From NCBI GenBank assembly GCA_024196135.1, contig JAMQCK010000343.1:1-27534 (forward strand): 27,534 nucleotides of DNA, read 5' to 3'. The notes below the pieces were generated by a model, which saw only the letters and a list, made by a program, of their open reading frames with translations, did not search any database and had not been told where the DNA came from. This stretch comes from Pleurotus ostreatus/Saccharomyces cerevisiae fusant (lineage: Eukaryota; Opisthokonta). The position numbers were made by a program, and so were the translations under genes. Shown piece by piece: positions 1 through 10,790 of this stretch; position 1 is the first letter of the stretch, and every line of letters starts with the position of its first letter.

Positions 1-321
1 CAGTACGGGTTGCGCGGACAAGAGGTGTCGTGGTTGGAATGTATGTCAGCTTCTGATATGCGCACGAACCAACTGCGTACGCACTTCCGCGCATACTAGC
101 CAAGGGAGCCTTCCCGCGCGATGACTATTGACCGATCGACTTGCATGTCTTGCCTTGTAATAGTAGCTGATGAACAGCAAACGCGCTGGCTGACGCCACG
201 TCGTCTGTCACGAACTTCCCACGGCCTGTCACAAACTACATCACCGCACGTGGGGATGCCGACCTGATGGACATAAATTAAATGCGAGCAGATTCCTAAC
301 CCACCGTATGCCACGCGTTAG
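1..321. other. Region upstream of the helicase, no convincing exon
   Basis: All three forward frames contain stops within about 140 bases, and I found no Walker A (GxGKT/S) motif or other helicase block here. The end resembles an intron 3' end: a CTAAC branch-point-like sequence at 296-300 and a TTAG acceptor at 318-321. After it the helicase frame is open. The 5' exon or exons may lie outside the window or be lost. Confidence 0.4.
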
Positions 322-1854
322 CGATGGCCCTCTCTAAAACAAGTGCTCTCGTCGAAGCCTGCACGCGCTTTGATGCAGAAGCCGGCGATGCAGAAGCGGC
401 AAGTGGCGCTTATGGTTGACGAAGCTCATCTGCTCTATACCTGGGGCCCTGGGTTTCGGATGGAGTACACGCAAATCGGTCATATGCGGAAGGGCCTGTT
501 TTCGGAAGCGATCCCGCTCATCGCCTTCACTGCTACTCTACGTCCAGGCGAGCCTGGCGACTCTCCCCGCGACTCGGTCTGCCGCTTTCTAGGCTTCAAG
601 CCCGGGCAGTTTCACCTCGTACAGCGCTCCAATGCTCGGTACGAAACCAGAATCGTTGTTCGACCATTCCGCCACTCGTCGCAGAGCTCGACGTTCCCTG
701 ATCTTGATTGGATTGCGAGGGAGCCAGGCAAGATACTGGTGTTCTGCTCGGGCATCAAGATGGGGCATAAAATCGCTGCCTACCTCCTTACGAAATGGAA
801 CAACCCATCGACATCAAATCGTCCGCACACATACAATCGTCTTCACACTGATCAGTTCAATCGAGAAACGATAGAGCTCATCAGGTCGTCCTCGCATATT
901 GTGGTTATCGCGACCGACACGTTGTCTGTCGGTATCGACCTCAGCGATATTGACACTGTCGTCGTTCTGGACCCGTCGGACATAGACGATGCATGGCAGA
1001 AGGGTGGGAGAGGTGGGAGGGACCTTCGACGGGTACCGCACCCACGCGTAATAATATATGTACCAGCTAAGGTATTCAAAGGACCCCCGCCTTCAGCGCC
1101 AATTCCCGAAGCACAGGACCGTCCACCCGACACGACCATACCCCGCCTCGTCTTTGCAGCATGCAAGACACGAGCAATCGATGTTATCTACGGCAACGAC
1201 CCCAACGAGCAACCATGCGGCTGCCTCACCTGCCGAACTTCGCCGCGCGCACGATTCCCATCGACGTGCGAGTGCAGCAGCTGCTTGCCGGAACCCGCTC
1301 CTTCGCTTCCTACCGCCCCTGCCATGCCAGCAAAGAAGACACCGCTGCCCGAGTCGAAGCGCATTACTCCCGCCATGCGCGAGATCGCCACAGCGCGTCT
1401 CCAGAAATTCCGGCTCGCCCTTCTGCGCCGCCTCCCCGATGACGAGGACGCGGCGCGGAGCGCAGTCATGTCGGACATCAGCATCGAGGATGTCGTGAAG
1501 CGGCTCCAAAACTCACTCGATTACGACTCTGTTGAGCCTGTCTACCAGGCTATGCACGACGGCAAACTACGGCGCGAGGAGATGAAGCAGCACGCAATGC
1601 TCAAGCCCGTGGTCAGCGGCAACAAATTCCTCGAGAACTCGGCGCATGAGCTTCTCGAGGTCATCTATGACCTGCATGTGGAATTCAAAAAGATGCGGCG
1701 GCAGAAGCTGGATGAGAAGAACGCAAGAAAGAGGGAGACGTACCGAGTCAGGCAGGACGAAGCTAAGCGGGCGAAGATCGACGAGGGAGCAGCAGGAATA
1801 GATGATGTGGGGGCCGAAGGCATTGCACAGGCTTCCGGGAGTGTCAATAGTTGA
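322..1854 (+). CDS. RecQ-like DEAH-box helicase, 5'-partial
   Basis: C-terminal three quarters of an SF2 ATP-dependent DNA helicase of the RecQ-like type that is expanded in agaricomycetes. Counting residues from the GTG codon at 343, visible motifs are: DEAH with flanking hydrophobics (26-29, motif II), AFTATLRPG (61-69, motif III), LVFCSG (132-137, motif IV region), ATDTLSVGID (190-199, motif V) and QKGGRGGRD (219-227, a motif VI variant of Q-x-x-G-R-x-G-R). A cysteine cluster follows: CGCLTC at 292-297 and CECSSC at 309-314. It probably binds zinc, as the RecQ C-terminal region does. The tail is charged and likely coiled. Motif I (Walker A) is missing from the window. The frame is open back to 322, directly after an acceptor-like TTAG, and no good ATG precedes the DEAH box, so I treat 322 as an internal exon start. 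It converges on the DUF6589 gene 447 bases downstream. The gene could be intact but cut by the window edge, or truncated. Confidence 0.75.
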   Translation, partial: RWPSLKQVLSSKPARALMQKPAMQKRQVALMVDEAHLLYTWGPGFRMEYTQIGHMRKGLFSEAIPLIAFTATLRPGEPGDSPRDSVCRFLGFKPGQFHLVQRSNARYETRIVVRPFRHSSQSSTFPDLDWIAREPGKILVFCSGIKMGHKIAAYLLTKWNNPSTSNRPHTYNRLHTDQFNRETIELIRSSSHIVVIATDTLSVGIDLSDIDTVVVLDPSDIDDAWQKGGRGGRDLRRVPHPRVIIYVPAKVFKGPPPSAPIPEAQDRPPDTTIPRLVFAACKTRAIDVIYGNDPNEQPCGCLTCRTSPRARFPSTCECSSCLPEPAPSLPTAPAMPAKKTPLPESKRITPAMREIATARLQKFRLALLRRLPDDEDAARSAVMSDISIEDVVKRLQNSLDYDSVEPVYQAMHDGKLRREEMKQHAMLKPVVSGNKFLENSAHELLEVIYDLHVEFKKMRRQKLDEKNARKRETYRVRQDEAKRAKIDEGAAGIDDVGAEGIAQASGSVNS

Positions 1855-2301
1855 TTTATGGTATGAATGAAGTTCGAGCGCAGAGCGGGGCGCGCGCCAC
1901 GTGTATGTTCAATTGCCAGCATCATTAGGTACTCAGGGCTGCTTTTTTTCGCTCGCCTCCCACCATCATGGTCGCCCTCCCAGCAACGTCGTACCCAATC
2001 ACTCCCGTCTCCTTCGCAAAATACGCACTCCATCTGCTCGTACAATGCCAATTACGACCATCCTTCGCCAATTCTACTTCGCCGCCAACAGTCATTCGGG
2101 TTTGCTCCCGCAAGGGCTGCCGCAATTGAGCCCTCACCCGCGCGTCCACCGGAAGGAGGGGCAGAATGACAGCCTTCCGGTCTTCACAGCCAAGGATGCG
2201 AAGGAAGTCGCTGCCACGCCCTGGGCGAGTCCGCAGAGTTCTATGTTTGTTGTAAGTCAGAGATTTTGCGAGAAAATGTAACTCACGTACCTCCTGCCAG
2301 T
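1855..2301. other. Convergent intergenic region
   Basis: Lies between the 3' ends of the helicase (+) and the DUF6589 gene (-). Short open frames exist on both strands but show no recognisable protein features. It presumably holds both 3' UTRs. I saw no terminal repeat or other element boundary. Confidence 0.4.
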
Positions 2302-5300
2302 TTAACGCGTCTCGTCATCCGTCGAATCAAGCATTGTGTCGTCGAACGACGGCAGTGCCTCATCCGTGCCAGGTACGTCCTCCTCTTCCTCTGCACTCTC
2401 CATTTCACCCCGCTCGCGTGCCGTTTCTAATTCCTCCAACAGCTCAGCCGCCTCCTGCTCAAAGTTGATGCGGTGCAGCATGAGCCCCCCATCCGGCCCT
2501 ATTGCAGCAAAAGCGAGACCCAAACGGTCACCTGGGGCAGAGCCCTCGTCGTGTTCTCCATCGCCATCACCATCACCGGGAGCTTCTTCACCATCCCGAG
2601 GGCTCTCGCTGTCTTCGTCGGTCTCCCCGCGGTCTGGATCATCCGCCTGAGCAACGTGTGCATGCTGACCTCCTTCTCCAGTGTTGTGTACATCTGTCGC
2701 TTTTGAAAGACGGCGCGCCAGGCCTTGTGTATGCGAAGTACGTGCGACGAATTTCTTCAGACGTGTTTTCATTAAGTTTTCGAAGCCCTTGTTGAAGCGG
2801 TCGCGGTCTGTAGCTCCATCAAGCGTACGGCCAGCGCGGAAGATGTGCAGGTGGTGATGTCGGTACAAGTCCAGCAAGGTCCGTATCTCTGCAATCGTGC
2901 TTGGGTCGCTGTGCTTCGCTGATCTTTGGTCCAGGCCTGCTCCATCCATCCACTCCGTCTTCAAAATGGCGACGTTGAAGACATTCCGGGACCATACTTC
3001 GCGAAGGAAGCGGTCCGAGTAATCGACACCCTTGTGTTGAGCAACCGCATCGAGAAGGCGGTTGAAGTACTCCTGCAGTAGGTCACCCTGGCAGAAGTGG
3101 TTTGTGCGGCCAGACGTGTTGACTAACGACATACGCAGGAGCGCAGTCTTCATCTCTGGGCTGCATTCGTATTCCAGGGCGATGATGGTCTCGAGTAGAT
3201 AGTCCGTGTAATTTGTACACGAAGAGCCAGCAAACTGGAACAGCTGGAACTTCGTGATTTCGTAAACGCGTCCTGGGTCACCTGCAGCGGTTGCGAGCAC
3301 ACACTCGCGAGAGAGTGCCGCCATGAGCATGAAGGTGCGTGAGTTGGCCAATGCGAGATCTCCCGCGTACTGATGTTCGTCAGACTTCGTTTTCGCCTTC
3401 TTTGACTTCGTAGCCTTGCGCGTCGCCGTCCGCTGCGAGCCGGTATGTACCGCGCGCTTCCCGCGGTTGATCCTGGCGAAGTCTATGCTCGAGTCGTCCT
3501 CAATAATACCGTCGAAGGCATCACCAATTGGAATATCCAGCTGCTCGATGCCGTCACCATGGAGGACAGTGTCGTGCTCGCGTAGACTCATGTATGCACG
3601 AGTGAGTCGCTTAGCCTGCGCGAAGAGCCCCTCCGCTGATGGCAGTAGGCCACCGCAGCCAGTCGCGCATACCTTGAAGAACTCGAAGATGTCGTCTGTT
3701 CTGAAAGACAGTCTGCGTATCGAGATAAGGATATGAATTCCAACATGTATCTCGTCACTTACCGCCAACAGTCTAGCATGCGAGCATCGAGGACGATGTA
3801 CATCAACTGTGAGCCTTGCGCATAGTCAAGTTTCTTCAAGTCCGCCGGCCGTCGTCTTCCGAGACGGGTTGCGCTGTGCCCAAGTGCTGAGTAATCCGAG
3901 GTGAGGGGGTCTCCGTAGTGCGTCTCTGCTGTCTCGTTGTTGCTCGTATACCGCTGATGCCATCCTTCCAGCTGGGGCAATAGCATCTCAAGCCGGTCGA
4001 ACTCCGACTTTTCGAACTGCAACATCTGCTGCATCTCGTGGGTTTTCTGCACCGTCAACCCATCCCCGCCCGCCACAACAAGGTTCGTGCCGTGCTGCTC
4101 TCGAGTCTGGCCTATCTGAGCGAGTAATTCCGTATAGGCGTCTCGAAGCTCGTTGAAGTACATCTCGTTCTTCGAGCAGCATGCGAGTGGGTGCACCTTC
4201 GTCTTGCGGACTGGGAGCTGATCCTTCGTCGCGTGCTTCGTGTATAGACTTCGCACATCCTTTGCGAGGAATGCAAGCTCGGGAATGTAGTCCACGAGGA
4301 CCTGCACCCACTGTAGGGCAAGGACGGTCGTTAGATGCTTGAAGTCGATGAGGTTGTAGAGCTTGTCGACGGTGATGCTGGTACGAACTCCCTCGTCGAT
4401 AAATCGACGTTTTTCCTTCACTCCAAAGGCAGATACTGACGCGTTAACGTAGTCCTCGGCCTCGTAGAGCGCTCCAAAGATGCCTGTCATCAGCTTGTTT
4501 TCACGGCCGATCCGGAGGTCGCGGTGCAGGTGGTAGTTGTGCACATTGTCGAGGCGGATGATGTTAATAGTCTGCGGATCCTGCCCGTATGCCCGCGCTG
4601 CCTCGGCGGAGTCCTCCGCGAGGCGTGTCATAGCCTGCATGACTGTGTTGTACGCGGGCATATTCCCGATCCGACTGTGATAGCGGTACAGGTCGAACGC
4701 GGCGAGACAGCCAAAGTGCAGGATACCGGCCGCTACAGGCAATAGGTTTGCTCTATTGCTTCGTCGGATCATCATCGTGCTGATAACGTTCGTCACAACC
4801 TAGGTACCTGGCTGAGTACGCACTGGCAAGTGGACAAGTCAAGCCTACTTACCGTTTCGAGCGGCCGGTACTTTGTTTTGCGCACGGTCACCAGCTCTCC
4901 CTTGGCCATTCGTTCCTTCCGCTGGCATACACGACTGATCACTTCCCACAGAAGATGTTGATGCTCCTGGATCCGGGCTTGCACAAAGGGCAGCGTGGCC
5001 GACCCAACGTTCGACCATTCTATGCGGCGCGACGAGCCCAGCTTGCGGCCGACGGAGACGTGCAGACCATTCACTGGCTTGATGCCCGCCTCCGCATCGC
5101 GCTCAAGCTTTCCAACGACGATTTGCGCCGCAAAAGCTGTGAGTACTTCGCGCATAGGCCCCTTGATCTCCGAATACTGAGGGCTGAGAGCGTAGGTATT
5201 ATGTGCTCCTGCGAAAAGCTTCGAGCCGTACGCATGTGTAAACCACAGCTCGATTATGCGCGATGGGCCAAAGTGGGTGTCGTGGCCACGAAAGAAGCGC

Positions 5301-6106
5301 AACAACTTGTCCTTCTGCGTGTTGCTCGCCATCCCCGGGCCTGAACCGTGTGCGGTATGGTAGAGCATCTCGCCGTAAGTCCAATGCAACACGTCGCTGA
5401 TGAACCACCAGAAGAGGTCAAGCTTCTGCTGGATGGTGCGATAGGACCTTCGCAAGGGCGGCTGCGTCGTGTCGTGGCCCTCAAGATCGACTGTTATATC
5501 GACTTGTTGACCCTGTCCCGACGACATGACGAGGAATGCCTTAGCAACCTTGTCGCCCCGTCCTGCCAGCATCGAGAGGCGCTCCCGAAGGTCCTTCTGG
5601 AGCTTGGGCGGCAGCTGGCGCTTTTTTATAGGTGTTGGTGGTGTTCTCCTTGTCGGTGCAGACTGCGGAGGGGAATATGGCGTAGTTGGGCAGTATCCCT
5701 CGACGCGGGTCGCCGGTGAGCACGGCTGTGCACAGTCTGGTGAGCCCGGCTGAAGCCGTACTGTTTCCTCCAGGTGGGGGCGCTTAGAGGGACTGCGCAG
5801 GGTTACCCATAGCGATGGGTCAACATTCTCCAAGTTACGCTTCTGCGGGTTGACGGCGGCACGCGCTACAGCAGCTTTATAGAGCGCCGTTGCCTCTGCG
5901 GTCTTCGCGTTATGTCTCGGGGGTGGAGGAGTGGACGGGGGAACGGCTGCCACATAGTTGACGAATGTTGTCGAAGTTTTCTTGTCAATATTGCGAACGA
6001 GTTTGCTGGTTCCCAACGGAGGTGGTGGGTGCTGTTTCCTTAGGGAGGGATGCAGAAGCACAGGGTTCTGTATGCCGTGGGGTGATACGTACGGCTGCTC
6101 ATCCAT
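2302..6106 (-). CDS. DUF6589 domain protein, 3 exons, 1233 aa
   Basis: Model: exons 4853..6106, 3763..4799 and 2302..3712, read leftwards, with introns of 53 and 50 nt. Both introns have GTAAGT donors and phases that join cleanly (0, then 2). The N-terminal ~220 residues are proline-, serine- and lysine-rich and look disordered. The rest matches what I know of the uncharacterised basidiomycete DUF6589 family. Landmarks are the block around LDNVHNY (D502), VAGGDGLT (D664), a stretch ending VLDARMLDCWR just before the second junction, and CQGDLLQEYFNRLL (D974, E978). The C-terminal ~170 residues are strongly acidic with GDGDGDGE-like runs. The spaced conserved D, D and D/E motifs suggest an RNase H-like DDE transposase fold; that is my inference, not established. 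The gene faces the RecQ-like helicase. The start ATG at 6106 is the only one giving a long N-terminus; a later start is possible. Confidence 0.8.
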
Positions 6107-8462
6107 AGCACTCTATAGGGGATGCTAGCTACCGGGTACATTGTACTTCGCGACGCGCGCGCGTATCATTCGGCCCGCTGGTCCGACCGGATATCCGTAC
6201 ATAAAAGGAATGTTAAAGCGCGGAAAAGCTCAGGTGATTCGAAATGCGGGCACTCCTATGAAGCGGGCGCGACTTGAAGCAGACTACTACGTTCACCATT
6301 CTCGTCGATAGCTCTCCTCAAGGTCAGTCACTGGCTCATCCTCACCCGGTGGACCCAAGAGATAACGTCTTTCATACCATCATCCTCTGACCGGCGCCCA
6401 TCTCCCCTTGTGACCTCCGTTTACGCAGTCGACTCCGAACGCGCTGGCTGCATTACTTACCAAGGAAGTGTACGCCGTGCGCGTACGACGGAAGCGGACG
6501 TCGCTACCCATACACTCATGCTATCGATGGTTATGCGGCGCAAGTACCTCGTTCAACGTGACTGCGCCGAGGCTCGGAGTGGGGTACGTTGCCCACGATG
6601 CACGACTTATCAACCCGAGCGCTTACAAGGACGGGGCGTAAAGGACATCATGCAAGCTGATCTGAACGCACCTGCTGCTTATCAACCCTCGCAGGCGTCC
6701 GGAACCTTGCAGTGGAGAGTCGACACGATTTGCTGTAACGCAACGCCGCCTCCTTCCAGTCGGTTCCCGCACTCAAGTGGCGAGAGATAGACGGAGTTAC
6801 CTTTCTTGCACTGGGGTCTCGCTTATTTTGTGGCTCAAGGACCTTGCTGACCACGCTCACAGACGTCCTTCTACACTTTCGTCGGCGCATACGCGACCCC
6901 GGACCCGGGAGAAGCCCCACGGTGAGAATATGCGTGCTCACAACGGCGAACCTTGTCCAGAATAGGCGGCGCTTTGGAAGCACGGGGGAGGATCGACGCC
7001 TTCGTATTACACGGTCCGCCTTCGTCTCGCACGACTACCCTCATCTCGCACGACCGCCTTCGCATCCCACGACTGTCTTCGCATCTCATGACTATGACTG
7101 TCCGCCCATTCAGCTGAACAAGGGACCTCCGCTCGACCCCGCACGCTCACGCTCCTACACGTAGCTCTACGCTCTTCTTCCGGGGCTCCGCTGTCTTTTT
7201 AAGAAGACGTTCTTCACTGCGAGTCCGTCGCGCATCGTTCCTTCGTTCGCTCAGGACCGCACTTTAGACTGACTATGGGCTGCCTCGGAGCTCTCTCGTA
7301 CTCGGTGGCCGCTTTATGTCCGCTTCGTATCCAATGAAAGCCTCATAGGCGCCAGCATGGTCTTACCGAGCCCGGATACGCCTTCTGGTCCGATTGTTCT
7401 GTTGCTGTTCCCATTTCTTCGCAATCAGAACAACGATGGCTGAGTGTCCTGGACGGGCAAGGGCCTCCTACAACTCCCTGGCAGAAAAATCTCGCTATTG
7501 TGGCGGTCCACTCTTCATCTGTCGTATCAATGAACGCACGTCATCGTCCCGAAATCCGCTTCGGACTCAACGAGAGGTTCTGATTACAAGGCTTGTGCGA
7601 TGTTTACAAGGACCACAATGGCCGTATGTCAGCCTACTCTGAGAAGGCGGCTGAAAATATCCTAGGTACGCGCCTCAGCAAGCATCCTCTTTCGGGAGGG
7701 TACATAGGAGTGTAGGCTCGCTTACGGATGTAATAGACCTCACAGTAAAGTCGCGAAGTTCCGTCTTTGTTTTCTGTTCCTCACGCCAGCTCGTCGTCCC
7801 CAGCCCACAAACAATCTCATCGACCACTGTTTCGCGCATCCAGCCCGACCAAAATCGCGATTTCCCCCGATATCCCTTTGCCCAAAATCGGAAGTCCTGC
7901 CACTCATGACAGCCAGGGGACGCGGAAATCTCAGACCTTTTGCGGCTCGGGACTATTACGCGCTCCTCGGGCGCATTTCCTACCCCTCGGGAGTATATTC
8001 CCTACCCCTCGTCACCTACCCGCCACCCCCAGCGCGCGCTGGAGTGGGCTCGCCCGCGTCCGGGGCGCCGATCGCGCAAGTGAGACTGTCTGGGCTGCCC
8101 GCGGACGTCAGCGCGCGCCTCGCAGACCGCGTGTTTCCTGCCGCACAGTAGGTCGCGTGTTTATTACAGGTCAGCAAGCGGTTCATAGGCGCTGGTATAA
8201 AGCCAAGGCGATGTCTCAGTGATGAGAGACACGATACGACTGCTCGCCCCCTTCGCCTCCACCGTACGGTATGTTGCGGCGTTCCCCGTCCCCACAGAGT
8301 GCCAATTCTGATGGTGCTTCCCCAGAATTCGAGCACCACTCTTGAAGCTTGAAGACGTATAGGCAAATATACGGCCCGTAAGCCAGTTTCGTCGTCATCC
8401 AATAGATTGTGCGTATATTCCTCTCCACCTAAATCCATAGAAAGTTAACGAGTGTGCAGGCC
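6107..8462. other. 2.3 kb gene-poor region
   Basis: Only short open frames occur here, and none carries a domain I recognise. It includes the 5' flank of the DUF6589 gene, a degenerate tandem repeat at about 7021-7097, and a minus-strand stretch around 7316-7600 with a P-loop-like peptide and stop-broken coding-like segments that may be a decayed gene. A TATAAAG at 8196-8202 lies about 260 bases before the small secreted protein. No tRNA, rRNA or transposase was seen. Confidence 0.35.
7021..7097. repeat. Degenerate ~19-bp tandem repeat, about 4 copies
   Basis: Four imperfect copies in a row based on a unit like TTCGCATCCCACGACTGTC, with variants TCTCGCACGAC and TCTCATGAC. Copies differ at several positions, so the array is old or under no constraint. 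It lies in the gene-poor region. Confidence 0.5.
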
Positions 8463-8696
8463 ATGAAGTTCACCCTCTTCCTCGCCCTCACAGCCCTCGC
8501 GGCCAGCCCTGCCGTGCTTGCAGCTCCCACCAACTCTGACGCGATCCACGTTGCGCGCTCGCGCATCAGCCTCATGGGCCAGAAAGTCTCCCCTCACCCC
8601 CACAAAGACACGACCATCCCGGGCAACGACTCGAGCGTCGACGCCCAGTTCGCCGTCTGCGGTCGCGGCTTCCGCAACTGCGGCTCGAAAGCTTAG
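8463..8696 (+). CDS. Small secreted protein, 77 aa, single exon
   Basis: Intronless frame from ATG 8463 to TAG 8694-8696. Residues 1-23 form a typical signal peptide (MKFTLFLALTALAASPAVLA followed by A-A-P). The mature part is about 54 residues, hydrophilic, rich in S, H, D and R, and carries only two cysteines near its end, in CGRGFRNCG. These could close an eight-residue disulfide loop. I do not recognise a family. There is no CaaX end, so it is not a lipopeptide pheromone, and there is no internal KR/RR repeat as in KEX2-processed peptides. An in-frame GTG nine bases upstream is not a plausible start. It could be an effector-like or signalling peptide; that is speculation. Confidence 0.6.
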   Translation: MKFTLFLALTALAASPAVLAAPTNSDAIHVARSRISLMGQKVSPHPHKDTTIPGNDSSVDAQFAVCGRGFRNCGSKA

Positions 8697-9044
8697 CTTT
8701 ACTGTACAGCGGAGCTTGGCGGTGCTCCAACCCCTTTCCCATTCCCACCACTCGAGCGACGTTCCTAACCTACCCCCGTCTACACAGTGTCCGTTTCTTG
8801 GCGTCTCGAAAGGTTCAGGACAGCAGTAGAATAAATCAACATGAATTGTACATTATCAGCCTCTATATTGTCTGCTCGACGTAGTCGCTCATTAGACAGC
8901 CTCGCTCCCTACTGACACTGGCTTCTACATGCCCGTATCACTCTATCCGTAGAAAACACGCCTTCGGGCACTCAAACACAATGCCATCTCTTGCTTGCTT
9001 GCTTTATCGTTCCTGTGTCGAACGACCCTCTCACCAACTACCGT
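8697..9044. other. Convergent intergenic region
   Basis: Contains the presumed 3' UTRs of the small secreted protein (+) and the F-box gene (-). An AT-rich stretch at about 8829-8870 with AATAAA-like sequence (AGAATAAATC, about 8828-8837) may be the plus-strand polyadenylation signal. Nothing else seen. Confidence 0.35.
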
Positions 9045-10410
9045 TCACCCCTTCACCCCACTCCCATAAACCCTCAACAGCCCCCTCTTCTTCGTCTCCA
9101 CCATCGTACTCCTCAGCATCCCCGCATCCATCTGCACCCCGCGCACCACATCCATCCCCCGCGGATTCGCCAGCTCGAACTCGACCGCCTTCAGCGCCGA
9201 AAAGTCCTCCCTGCCCTCCCACAGCACGCGATCGACCTCCGCCCACGGCGCGTAGTCGTACATGCTCAGCGGCGTGTTCGGGTCCTCGTCCGGGTTCGCG
9301 TACCAGCGGCGCGGCGGGACGAGGCGCGTGGTGAGGCGGGCGAGGGCGGTGGGGCCGGCGCGGGAGGCGAGGAAGGCGGCGAGCCAGGGGGCGGGGTCGT
9401 AGCTGTCGACCTGGCTGTTGACGAGGGTGAGGGCTTCGAGGGCGGGGAGTTCTGCGAGGGTGATGGAGAGGCTGGTGCGGGAGGATACTGGAGCGATGAG
9501 ATGAGCTGTGAAAAGACAGAGTGGCACGTGGATACGTACGAGAGATATCTACGAGAGCGCAAAGCTGGAGCTCGCGAAGCGAACGGCAGGACGCGCGGAC
9601 CAGCGGAAGGAACATTGAGAGCGACGTCCAGCTGGAGGCGATACGCTGCACCTGGTGCGCCTCGACGCACGAGTACTCGTTCGCCAGCCAGTTCGCCAGG
9701 GCACCGAACTCTGCTCCCCGCATCACAGGCGACGTCTCTTCAAGCGCGATGAGCGTTGGCCGTTGCGAAGCCGGACGCTCGCTCAAGGCTTGAAACTGAG
9801 CGCGCATAACATCGCTGAGCGCAGCGTGGTATACAATGTCGCCTATAGCGAGCGCCTTCGGCCCTGGCCCGAGGCGCGCCACGAGAATGGCAAGATCGAG
9901 GAAGGTCGGGAAGGTGATGCGGGACAGGGTAAGCGACGACATCGTGGGATGTTCAAGGACGGTTACGAGCGCGTCGCGTACATCTGACGCGAGTCCTTCC
10001 CAGACGATGTCCGTGAGAATGACCGACTGCACAGCGCGCAGATGGCGAAAGACAGAGGCCAGGAGGGGCGCAAGCGGTGTATCCGCAGCGCAGGAGGCCG
10101 ACTCGAGAGAAAATCTGACGTGCTGGACGAGTTCGCCGACATACGGCGAGCGGATGAGCGCGTCGTGAAGGTGCTGCACGCGCGCCATGGTAGCCTCCGT
10201 GTCGAAGATGGTGCCCGAGTCCGATGATTCAACTTTGACGGGACGGATATCGATGCGACGAAAGATGTGGGCACGGGCCCTCTCCGTCCATGTAGGAGCA
10301 ATGAGAGAGCATGTAAAGAGATCCTTCCTGTCGGCAAGGACATAGGCTAAGACCTCGTCCACCAGTTCTGGCGGCAGATCCGACGCGGTCGCCATATGCT
10401 GATTGTGCAT
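9045..10410 (-). CDS. F-box-like domain protein, 437 aa
   Basis: Model: exons 9540..10410 and 9045..9487, with one 52-nt intron (GTACGT donor, CCAG acceptor, phase 1). Reading through the intron instead yields a low-complexity proline/arginine tail, so splicing is needed. Residues ~9-55 fit an F-box-like motif: DLPPELVDEVLAYVLADR, then CSLIAPTWTERARAHIFRRI. F-box proteins bind Skp1 and bring targets to SCF ubiquitin ligases. The remainder is leucine-rich but irregular, as in the many lineage-specific agaricomycete F-box proteins whose substrates are unknown. The start was chosen at ATG 10410; a second in-frame ATG five codons later is equally possible. It ends with TGA at 9045-9047. Confidence 0.75.
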
Positions 10411-10661
10411 CTATATCATTGATTGAGGGATGATAGTCTCATATATCAAGCAACGTACCGTTGCGACACAGAGGCTGAAGTTGAACTTGATGATGGTTCG
10501 GGACAACCTTCGGGCACCGGTCCGACGCCACATGCTGGGATGAAGTCGAACCGTGACATGAAGAGTGACAGTCAAGCATGTTCTCTGCTTTCACAAAACT
10601 CAAAATTGGTGCTGCAGATGCTGCAACGTACCGTTCGTTGCTGGGAATATGTGTAAAGGGC

Positions 10662-10666
10662 AAAAA
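10662..10666 (-). terminator. RNA polymerase III terminator of tRNA-Leu
   Basis: A run of five T on the minus strand begins three bases after the tRNA discriminator base, as expected for Pol III termination. Confidence 0.6.
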
Positions 10667-10668
10667 TG

Positions 10669-10790
10669 TGACGAGAGTGGGATTCGAACCCACGCCCCGA
10701 AAGACCAGATGATTCTGTGAGGAATCAGGTTTGCCAGTGTGAACTGACTGATCCTTAGTCTGGCGCCTTAGACCGCTCGGCCATCTCGCC
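10669..10790 (-). tRNA. tRNA-Leu(AAG) with 42-nt intron
   Basis: Reading the minus strand from 10790: acceptor stem GGCGAGA pairs with TCTCGTC (one G-U), a class II D arm follows, then anticodon stem CCAGA/TCTGG with loop CTAAGGA. The anticodon AAG is at 10754-10756, and its A would be edited to inosine. The intron at 10711-10752 starts one base after the anticodon, the canonical site for nuclear tRNA introns. The long variable arm and T arm GTGGGTTCGAATCCCAC, which includes the internal B box, are clear. The discriminator is A at 10669 and no CCA is encoded, as usual in eukaryotes. Confidence 0.95.

Noticed and set aside
1..6400. Terminal inverted repeats or target-site duplication bounding the helicase-DUF6589 pair
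   Set aside because: I looked by eye near 6107-6250 and 1-321 and found no convincing pair of repeats; the left boundary may lie outside the window.
6410..7642. Several 80-130 codon plus-strand frames
   Set aside because: No recognisable motif, no consistent splice structure, and interrupted by stops in every frame.
9031..9539. Unspliced extension of the F-box gene with a proline/arginine-rich tail
   Set aside because: It reads through a 52-nt GTACGT intron; the spliced frame gives a normal, leucine-rich C-terminus.
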